Shown here in pieces: positions 1 to 4,450 of a DNA stretch of 5,790 nt. The stretch's first letter is position 1; every line of letters starts with the position of its first letter. The translations under genes and the position numbers were made by a program. The stretch is from an uncultured Pseudomonadota bacterium (GTDB taxonomy: Bacteria; Pseudomonadota; Gammaproteobacteria; Burkholderiales; Burkholderiaceae_C): assembly GCA_900320815.1 (NCBI GenBank), contig ONTY01000134.1, positions 1-5,790 on the forward strand. Reading direction: 5' to 3'. The notes beneath the pieces are model-generated. The model was not told the DNA's origin. It did no database searches and saw only the letters and a list, made by a program, of their open reading frames with translations.

Positions 1-102
1 CCCAGACACGCGCCGCTTTGCCCAAGCAAATGGCGCACGCCCGCGATTTGATAATCGCGCAAACTGGCATGCGCGCCGGCAGCGCGCAAAGCAGCTTCAC
101 CA
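1..102. repeat. Direct repeat, copy at the window edge (102 bp, exact)
   Basis: Identical base for base to 585-686, with the match ending sharply at 102/686. It may continue to the left beyond the window. The offset is 584 bp, not a multiple of three, so this copy reads in a different frame from the other inside the same helicase ORF. An out-of-frame copy of the Q-motif region has no protein-level purpose. A chimeric or misassembled contig end, or a recent rearrangement, explains it better than gene evolution. Confidence 0.9.
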
Positions 103-1282
103 CCGGCGGAAGCCCGAACTTGTCGTCGGCAAGCCCGACTGCCACGATCACGGCGGAGAGCGCAGTCAGGCGCAGCAGCGTGTGCAACTCAATCTCGCGG
201 TTGAGCAGCGGCGTTCCCGTTATTACGTAGCGCCGGGGAATACGCGCCGCCACCACAAACGCATTGCGTGTGCGTCCAGCCTTGTATTCCTTCAAATAAT
301 GCGCCTCATCGACTGCCAGCACCTCAAACTTCAACGCTGGCTCGCGCACTAGCCCGCCCAGGCGCTCGTAATTGGCAATCACCCACTGGCAGCCATACAA
401 CATATCAATATCAATGCGGTCATCGCCCACCATGCCGACAACTGCATCGGGATAGACCATATGGATTTCCCGCTCCCAATTGATACGCAGCGTTGCCGGG
501 CACAAGATAAGCACGCGCCCTGCGCCAGCAGCCAGGCGGGCAGCTACCACCGTTTGCCGGCTTTTGCCCAGTCCCATGTCATCGCCCAGACACGCGCCGC
601 TTTGCCCAAGCAAATGGCGCACGCCCGCGATTTGATAATCGCGCAAACTGGCATGCGCGCCGGCAGCGCGCAAAGCAGCTTCACCATCAGGCGCGTGCGG
701 TGCTGCACCTGGCACCTGAATCGTTTGCTCTTGCGCTGCCGCACCCACAAGCTGCTCCAGCACCACAGCCCGCTCGTGGACAAACACAAACTCCTCGCCA
801 ATACCCGCCATATTCCGCAGCGCATCCAAAATGCGCCGCACTCCACCCCATACTTGCCAGGCTGCGGCAGGTTTATGGAAACGTCCGCCCAGTGCGCGCA
901 TCGCACGCACACACAGCGCGTCGTAGCTGAAACTCACTGCGTGCCCGCCCTGCGCCAGCGGAAATATCTGCACATCCAGCAGTTGCGTAAAAAAATCCGG
1001 CTGCGGCGCTGCCATTGCCGCCTGCAACACCACTGGCGCAGCCTCAAAATCAACATGCTGCCCAGCGTAGACATATTCCAGCCAGCTCAGACAATGCTGC
1101 GTGTCATTCATTGCCAGCAGCCACATGCGCCGCCCAGCGTGCCACCACGCGCCCTGGCGCGAGAGCGTGCGCCCCATTCCTGGCACAGAAAACAACTGCA
1201 AGCCCAAGCGCACGCCATCGCTGGCGGCGTGCTGCAGCAATTCAGGCGGACGCAAAAAAACAGGTGCGGCAGAAAAACTCAT
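1..1282 (-). CDS. SNF2-family DNA helicase/translocase with HARP-like N-terminus, 3' end missing
   Basis: ATP-driven DNA translocase of helicase superfamily 2, expected to remodel or anneal DNA rather than unwind it processively. 427 codons are visible. Residues about 117-148 (FSYDALCVRAMRALGG...W) resemble the HARP module of SMARCAL1-type annealing helicases, and residues 44-54 (GAWWHAGRRMW) may be a second, weaker copy. The ATPase core follows: a Q-like region LRDYQIAGV (213-221), Walker A DDMGLGKSRQT (234-244), motif Ia ILCPATL (259-265), DEAH box VDEAHYL (324-330) and motif III ITGTPLLNR (354-362). The second RecA-like lobe should follow but lies beyond the window. The start ATG overlaps the stop of the upstream winged-helix gene as ATGA, so the two are probably translated together. 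Residues after about 371 do not read like an SNF2 protein, and codons 394-427 are an out-of-frame copy of codons 199-232. The tail is therefore doubtful. The family call is firm; the ICE role is inferred from neighbours. Confidence 0.85.
   Translation of the reverse strand, partial: MSFSAAPVFLRPPELLQHAASDGVRLGLQLFSVPGMGRTLSRQGAWWHAGRRMWLLAMNDTQHCLSWLEYVYAGQHVDFEAAPVVLQAAMAAPQPDFFTQLLDVQIFPLAQGGHAVSFSYDALCVRAMRALGGRFHKPAAAWQVWGGVRRILDALRNMAGIGEEFVFVHERAVVLEQLVGAAAQEQTIQVPGAAPHAPDGEAALRAAGAHASLRDYQIAGVRHLLGQSGACLGDDMGLGKSRQTVVAARLAAGAGRVLILCPATLRINWEREIHMVYPDAVVGMVGDDRIDIDMLYGCQWVIANYERLGGLVREPALKFEVLAVDEAHYLKEYKAGRTRNAFVVAARIPRRYVITGTPLLNREIELHTLLRLTALSAVIVAVGLADDKFGLPPVVKLLCALPARMPVCAIIKSRACAICLGKAARVW
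585..686. repeat. Direct repeat, internal copy (102 bp, exact)
   Basis: This is the in-frame copy. It encodes helicase residues about 199-232, covering the approach to the Q-like motif, LRDYQIAGV and the start of the Walker A loop. Because the protein reads sensibly on both sides here, this is the original and the copy at 1-102 is the duplicate. Confidence 0.9.
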
Positions 1283-1518
1283 TGACCGCTTACACCAGCC
1301 GCACTCAAAAAATACATGCCGCCACGCCCCTTGCAGCAAACTTTGCCTTCCTGCACCAAATGCCGCAATGCTGCCTCCGTCAAATCGCGGTCATCGCCAA
1401 TAATGAATTTCAGCCTCCCCAGCGTTTCTGGCGCAATGGATAAAAAACGGAGCAGGACATATTTACGCCGCTCCAGCCGCAGCTCTTCTCTGGTATTCAT
1501 CATATCTATACTCTTCAT
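1279..1518 (-). CDS. Small winged-helix DNA-binding protein, 79 aa, coupled to the helicase
   Basis: I do not recognise the family. The sequence has the outline of a winged helix: a basic N-terminal helix (RLERRKYVLLRFL, about 14-26), a likely recognition helix (DLTEAALRHLVQEGKV, about 45-60) and a hairpin wing with small residues (CCKGRGGMYFL, about 61-71). The chosen ATG at 1518 has AGAGG six bases upstream. Two further in-frame ATGs lie six and seven codons in, so a slightly shorter product is possible. Its TGA overlaps the helicase ATG as ATGA, which implies translational coupling and a shared task, for example loading or targeting the helicase or regulating the pair. It follows ssb after 142 bases. 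That gap contains a 9-bp hairpin but no convincing promoter. Confidence 0.7.
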   Translation of the reverse strand: MKSIDMMNTREELRLERRKYVLLRFLSIAPETLGRLKFIIGDDRDLTEAALRHLVQEGKVCCKGRGGMYFLSAAGVSGQ

Positions 1519-1615
1519 CTTTATCCTCTACTACCGATATCTTACGCTGGCAACAGGACAATACCCCTAAACATGCTCTGATGTCGCCATCATACCCTCC
1601 GTCATTGTTCATTAT

Positions 1616-1636
1616 TGCCCGCATCTTATGCGGGCA
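1616..1636. other. Perfect 9-bp hairpin between ssb and the winged-helix gene
   Basis: Arms TGCCCGCAT (1616-1624) and ATGCGGGCA (1628-1636) enclose a 3-base loop. It lies 24 bases past the ssb stop. Neither side carries a clear run of T, so it is a poor match to an intrinsic terminator. It may instead be an mRNA-stabilising 3' hairpin, an attenuator or a protein-binding palindrome. The rest of the gap from 1519 to 1660 shows nothing else that I can support. Confidence 0.5.
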
Positions 1637-1660
1637 GTAGTTATATACCCATCGCACTCC

Positions 1661-2140
1661 TCATTGCACTGGATACGATTGATAAGGTTGTGGTTGATGT
1701 ATGGGCTGCGGATAGGGGTGCTGTGGCGACTGGGCGGCCTGTCCCTGCTCTTCTTGCGCCCTGGCTCTGGATTGCGGCTGCTGGAACACAATCGACTCAA
1801 CTCTGGACAATTGCAGCGCCACATCTTCGGCAACGATTTTGATGACCTGCACTTCCGTGCCATCTTCGTTTTTTGCCATAAAGCTGCGCTCCTCGCCCAG
1901 CACCAACACTCTCGCGCCCCGGCGCAAATGCCTGGCGCACGCCTCGGCTTTGGCGCCGTAAATCTCCACTTCACGCCAAAAGCCATCGACCTGTTCCATG
2001 CCTCCATTGACATCGCGCCCCCAGCGCGCAAACATCACGCGCATACTGGCGACCACAAAATCCTTGCCGTCTTTTGCCTGCAAGCGCCGCAATGCTGGCG
2101 CTCCTCCCAGATTGCCCTTGCCGATAAAAAGGTTTTGCAT
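1661..2140 (-). CDS. ssb: Single-stranded DNA-binding protein, ICE type
   Basis: 159 residues. It coats single-stranded DNA during transfer and replication of the element. The OB-fold region (about 1-118) follows the ICE SSB pattern: MQNLFIGKGNLG start, ALRRL, VASMRVMF (30-37), GFWREVEIYG (53-62), HLRRGARVLVLGE (71-83) and VAEDVALQLSRVESIVF (103-119). The tail (120-159) is rich in Gln, Pro and Tyr. It ends QPYQSYPVQ and lacks the acidic DDDIPF-like tip by which bacterial SSBs recruit partners. The start at 2140 is set by AAAAGGAG eight bases upstream. The frame is open upstream to an ATG at 2218, but that one has no ribosome site and gives a poor, Cys-rich extension. It lies between the DUF3158-like gene and the winged-helix/helicase pair, as expected for an ICE replication module. 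Confidence 0.9.
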   Translation of the reverse strand: MQNLFIGKGNLGGAPALRRLQAKDGKDFVVASMRVMFARWGRDVNGGMEQVDGFWREVEIYGAKAEACARHLRRGARVLVLGEERSFMAKNEDGTEVQVIKIVAEDVALQLSRVESIVFQQPQSRARAQEEQGQAAQSPQHPYPQPIHQPQPYQSYPVQ

Positions 2141-2148
2141 CTCAAAAA

Positions 2149-2156
2149 CTCCTTTT
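2149..2156 (-). promoter_or_regulatory. Ribosome binding site of ssb
   Basis: AAAAGGAG on the minus strand, eight bases before the ATG at 2140. It decides the start of ssb against the in-frame ATG at 2218. Confidence 0.85.
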
Positions 2157-2179
2157 GCGGTGCCCATCACAACACAATG

Positions 2180-2210
2180 GCAGCCGCCGCTGCACCAGTG
2201 CTGCGGCTGC
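2180..2210. other. GC-rich inverted repeat upstream of ssb
   Basis: Arms GCAGCCGC (2180-2187) and GCGGCTGC (2203-2210) match perfectly around 15 bases. The loop itself holds GCAC and GTGC facing each other. It lies about 24 bases before the ssb ribosome site, in the 207-base gap between the DUF3158-like stop and ssb. It could be an mRNA hairpin controlling ssb or an operator. In such GC-rich sequence, chance is also possible. I saw no clear -35/-10 pair near it. Confidence 0.35.
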
Positions 2211-2218
2211 GCTGTCAT

Positions 2219-2326
2219 TCAATACAGCGTCAGAGCTTGCAGGCGCTGTTTGGCGTTGGCAGGGAGACTGATTACTTTTGCCTCGCGTATAGACCCATTT
2301 TCCTTGCCGCGAGGAAACAGCGGCAT
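2219..2326 (-). CDS. Possible 35-aa ORF, or read-through tail of the DUF3158-like protein
   Basis: Directly after the amber stop of the DUF3158-like gene (2350-2348), the same frame stays open for 42 codons to a TGA at 2221-2219. It has an internal ATG at 2326. The peptide begins MPLFPRGKENGS and ends QRLQALTLY, with ordinary protein-like composition and no low-complexity sequence. No ribosome site stands before the ATG. The frame continuity suggests a C-terminal part cut off by a nonsense mutation or reached by amber read-through. It could also be a small separate gene or a non-coding remnant. Confidence 0.3.
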   Translation of the reverse strand: MPLFPRGKENGSIREAKVISLPANAKQRLQALTLY

Positions 2327-2347
2327 GGCCGGCAGAACTTTGGCCAG

Positions 2348-2755
2348 CTAGCGCATTTGCCGCATGCACTCGGTATGTTGTCCGTTGAGCAAGCTAGCTT
2401 GCTGTGCCATGTTGCAGTAAAAATCGCGCAGTGTCGCGTCGCCATATGCCATAAAAATTTCTTGTGCGGCTCTATCTGTGATGTAGACGTAGCGGTTTTC
2501 TGAACGCTTGCGCCAGCGCAAGCGAATTTGCTCCCTTCCCAAACCGCTGTCGACACAATACTGCAATAAAATTTCTCTGCCAACAACATCCTGGCTTAGT
2601 TCAGAGAGCAGGCGCATGGCATCCTGAATATTCTCCATCTTGCTTTGCACTTGGCGCATCTTCCAGCGTACCCCCTTACCCTTAAATGCCTTTGTGTTCA
2701 GCGATTCTGAACTTGCGCTGTACTGCGTGCCCGATTGCTCGCGCTCGATGTTCAT
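2348..2755 (-). CDS. DUF3158-like ICE protein, 135 aa
   Basis: Function unknown. DUF3158 proteins are found in ICE replication/maintenance modules; some carry the old unproven label 'integrase regulator R'. Points of agreement: FKGKG near the N-terminus (24-28), a long helical middle (about 36-66), the hallmark LRWRKR (79-84) and a C-terminal helix with the pattern R..F...M.Q...LN.Q (110-126), ending in CMRQMR. The gene lies between the PFL_4669-like gene and ssb, where DUF3158 genes usually sit. The start at 2755 has only a weak GAGG nine bases upstream, next to a GC hairpin (2770-2787). It overlaps the stop of a small upstream ORF as ATGA, so translation is probably coupled. It stops at an amber codon, after which the same frame continues for 42 codons. 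The match is from memory of the family pattern, not a search. Confidence 0.75.
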   Translation of the reverse strand: MNIEREQSGTQYSASSESLNTKAFKGKGVRWKMRQVQSKMENIQDAMRLLSELSQDVVGREILLQYCVDSGLGREQIRLRWRKRSENRYVYITDRAAQEIFMAYGDATLRDFYCNMAQQASLLNGQHTECMRQMR

Positions 2756-2841
2756 CGCATCCCGCCTCGGACGCCCCCTTGGGCGCCTGTGGGCCTTTTT
2801 TGACCCCTTTCGACTCCAGTCCCTTTCATTTCCTGTTCCAT
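2752..2841 (-). CDS. 29-aa small ORF, probable coupling leader of the DUF3158-like gene
   Basis: The peptide starts MEQEMKGTGVERG and ends GGVRGGMR; it is rich in Gly and Arg. It has the better ribosome site of the pair, AAGGAG six bases before its ATG, while the DUF3158-like ATG has a weak one. Its TGA overlaps the next ATG as ATGA. A hairpin (GGCGCCC and GGGCGTC with one G-U pair, 2770-2787) sits just before the weak site. A ribosome translating the small ORF would open it. This is the arrangement of a coupling leader peptide. No homolog is known to me, so the peptide itself may have no function. It could also be the true N-terminus of the next protein if a frameshift or a sequencing error in the A6 run is involved. 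Confidence 0.5.
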   Translation of the reverse strand: MEQEMKGTGVERGQKRPTGAQGGVRGGMR

Positions 2842-2847
2842 ACTTTG

Positions 2848-2855
2848 CTCCTTTT
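2848..2855 (-). promoter_or_regulatory. Strong ribosome binding site before the 29-aa ORF
   Basis: AAAAGGAG on the minus strand, six bases before the ATG at 2841. It is the best Shine-Dalgarno match in the gap between the PFL_4669-like and DUF3158-like genes. It is the main reason to believe in the small ORF. Confidence 0.7.
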
Positions 2856-2898
2856 CCAAACAGATAAACACACCAATTGCCGCAGCTTCCTGCGCTGG

Positions 2899-3996
2899 TT
2901 ACTGTGTCACGCCAGCCTCTTCACCGCTGTCTGGCGTGTACAACTGCTCCAGCTCCTGCCCGACCGATTGCAGCAATTGCCTCTCGGCGGGCGACAAGTT
3001 CATCCTGCGGCGTGAATGACGCGGCTGCAGCCGGCCTGTATACACTTCGGTCGGCACCATTCCAAAAATGCTACACACAAACTGCACCCGCCTTGCGGCA
3101 TCCTCATTCTCGGTTCCCGGCACAAAATCGGCGCAGCTTAGCCCCTGGATTTCGGAGCGTGTAAGCCAACGGTCAAAGCGTACGGTTTCATAAAACACGC
3201 CGCGAATGGCGCGAGTGATGGAAGCGATGGCGTAGCGCACTTCGTTGTCTGAGTGCAGGTTTTTGCGCGCCAGCGTCTTTTGCACGCGCACGTAATAATC
3301 AAACTCCACAATCAGGTTGGAGACCGCATAGCCGTATGGCGAGCGATAACCCAGTTTGAGGGTTTGCGGGCGCGCAGATTGCAGCACGGAATACGTCAGC
3401 CCCTTTTTACGCAGCGATGCCAGCAATGCGCCAGATTCCTGACTGCGGCGCGCCAGACGCTTTTCAATTTCGCCAATCGTTTGCTCATGGCGCAGCAGTG
3501 CCCAATCAGAATACGGGTTATCTCTGGCAGTCATCAGCCATAGATTGCGCAGCGCCGAAGCCACGCGCTTGCCGCCTATAATCGGCGGCGAAAGCGGATT
3601 GCCCGGCTCCCGGCCACGCCCCATAAACATACGGAATGCCTCCTTGGTGTGCAGGAGCATGGAATCTTCTTCTTCGTCCACGAGTGCGCCAAGCGCATCC
3701 ATGCTGCGCACTTCCTGATGCTCCACCACAGCCTCCGCGCCCTTGCGCGTTTGAAACTGCGCCTGCATATGCTCTAAGCGGTCTTTGCGGTCAATCAGTT
3801 CGATATAGCGGTCATACAGTGGGTCATCATCGGGCATATCGCCCGCCATAAACTCCGCCAGTGCCGCTTCTTCGCCGGCAATGGAGTAGCCATCGGGAAA
3901 GGGCGAGTTTTCTTCTGTTGCAAACGCAAACCCCAGTGCTGGGGCGGCAAGTGCGGTGGCTGCCCCGGCAGCGCCTGTTTTTGCTCTGATGGCCAT
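2899..3996 (-). CDS. PFL_4669-family (TIGR03761-like) integrating conjugative element protein
   Basis: 365 residues. Molecular function is unknown; the family is a marker of ICEs and pathogenicity islands of the PFGI-1/SPI-7 class. The conserved part starts near residue 113: LLHTKEAFRMFMGR (114-127), IIGGKRVASALRNLW (139-153), ARDNPYSDWALLRHE (157-171), RSPYGYAVSNLIVEFDYYVR (218-237), IRGVF (264-268) and a late G..P...GR..P.HS region (312-328). This order fits TIGR03761. The first 112 residues look additional to the usual family length: an Ala-rich stretch (9-26) followed by acidic sequence (DMPDDDPLYDRY, 53-64; VDEEED, 106-111). The Ala-rich stretch follows basic residues but is not a convincing signal peptide. 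The start at 3996 has AAAGGA seven bases upstream, overlapping the stop of the previous gene 11 bases away, so the two genes are probably co-translated. Confidence 0.85.
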   Translation of the reverse strand: MAIRAKTGAAGAATALAAPALGFAFATEENSPFPDGYSIAGEEAALAEFMAGDMPDDDPLYDRYIELIDRKDRLEHMQAQFQTRKGAEAVVEHQEVRSMDALGALVDEEEDSMLLHTKEAFRMFMGRGREPGNPLSPPIIGGKRVASALRNLWLMTARDNPYSDWALLRHEQTIGEIEKRLARRSQESGALLASLRKKGLTYSVLQSARPQTLKLGYRSPYGYAVSNLIVEFDYYVRVQKTLARKNLHSDNEVRYAIASITRAIRGVFYETVRFDRWLTRSEIQGLSCADFVPGTENEDAARRVQFVCSIFGMVPTEVYTGRLQPRHSRRRMNLSPAERQLLQSVGQELEQLYTPDSGEEAGVTQ

Positions 3997-4007
3997 AGTA
4001 ATGTCCT

Positions 4008-4367
4008 TTATTCACCGTCTGGCACGTGTGCCAAAAATGGGAACGTTTCCTCGCGCAGCCCAGGCAGGCGCGAATCAAGCGGCTTGTTCAGCAAAGCCAG
4101 CACCGCATCGCGTTTGACCCTGATACAGGTGCGCCAGTTTGGTTGGGCGCGCACTTCAATCAGACCTTGTTCAGACAAGCGGGCAAGTCCCCTCTGAACT
4201 TGCTGTCGTGTAACGCATCTGCTCAGCATGTACTGCGACATTTGCGCCGCTGATGTGCAAACTTCCGTTTCATCGGCACCTTGCTCAAGCAAGGCATGAA
4301 GAATAACGGCATCGCTCAATTTGCCAAGCTGGTATACGAATGCGACAAAGAGTTGCTGATTATTCAT
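4008..4367 (-). CDS. Winged-helix protein, 119 aa, family not recognised
   Basis: A likely DNA-binding accessory protein. After a hydrophobic helix (LFVAFVYQLGKLSDAVILHALLEQ, 6-29) comes a helix-turn-helix-like region: MSQYMLSR (43-50), then VTRQQVQRGLARLSEQGLI (52-70) as the probable recognition helix. A wing follows (EVRAQPNWRTCIRV, 71-84). This 'choose, then pair, then wing' pattern is common in replication and partition regulators of mobile elements and in MarR-like proteins. The start at 4367 has AAGGA six bases upstream. A more upstream ATG at 4373 sits directly on that site and is less likely. The gene lies 81 bases after the initiator-like gene, with a nested inverted repeat in between, and 11 bases before the PFL_4669-like gene. 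Regulator or replication helper are both open. Confidence 0.7.
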   Translation of the reverse strand: MNNQQLFVAFVYQLGKLSDAVILHALLEQGADETEVCTSAAQMSQYMLSRCVTRQQVQRGLARLSEQGLIEVRAQPNWRTCIRVKRDAVLALLNKPLDSRLPGLREETFPFLAHVPDGE

Positions 4368-4391
4368 CTTCATTCCTTGCTTTTCTACAAC

Positions 4392-4450
4392 AGGTAGCCC
4401 AAAACGAGTCAATTGGCAAGCATTGCCGATTAGCCCATTTTGAGCTACCT
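4392..4450. other. Nested inverted repeat at the end of the initiator-like gene
   Basis: Outer arms AGGTAGCCCAAAA (4392-4404) and TTTTGAGCTACCT (4438-4450) pair at 12 of 13 positions. Inside them, AATTGGCAA (4411-4419) and TTGCCGATT (4423-4431) pair at 8 of 9 around a GCA loop. The right outer arm covers most of the TAG stop of the initiator-like gene. The structure fills most of the gap to the 119-residue gene. It could be a bidirectional terminator, an attenuator, a cruciform or a replication-related binding site. No long T-run follows the outer stem on either side. Confidence 0.6.

Noticed and set aside
461..1285. 274-codon plus-strand ORF
   Set aside because: It lies antisense to the helicase gene, has a His/Gln/Arg-rich composition and no domain or ribosome site; the minus strand carries clear helicase motifs.
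1463..1657. 64-codon minus-strand ORF before and overlapping the 79-residue winged-helix gene
   Set aside because: No ribosome site, a Cys- and Asp-rich mixed composition, and overlap with a better-supported start at 1518.
2141..2218. Longer ssb start at 2218
   Set aside because: There is no ribosome site, the extension is Cys-rich and unlike SSB N-termini, and a strong AAAAGGAG precedes the ATG at 2140.
2142..2369. 75-codon minus-strand ORF between the DUF3158-like gene and ssb
   Set aside because: It starts inside the DUF3158-like gene with no ribosome site, and the peptide looks like an off-frame reading of the gap.
1628..2503. 291-codon plus-strand ORF
   Set aside because: It is antisense to ssb and the DUF3158-like gene, whose minus-strand reading has recognisable motifs; it is an effect of GC-rich codon use.
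2795..2806. Canonical -1 ribosomal frameshift site at the A6 run
   Set aside because: In the frame of the small ORF the codons are CAA AAA AGG, which do not form a proper slippery heptamer.
4384..4412. Sigma-70 promoter TTGACT-17-TGTAGA before the 119-residue gene
   Set aside because: The -10 matches poorly and transcription would begin at the ribosome site itself.
4388..4450. GGCTACCTG-like sequences resembling Neisseriaceae DNA uptake words
   Set aside because: The match is partial, lacks the GAA end and occurs only within the nested inverted repeat; no other copies were seen.
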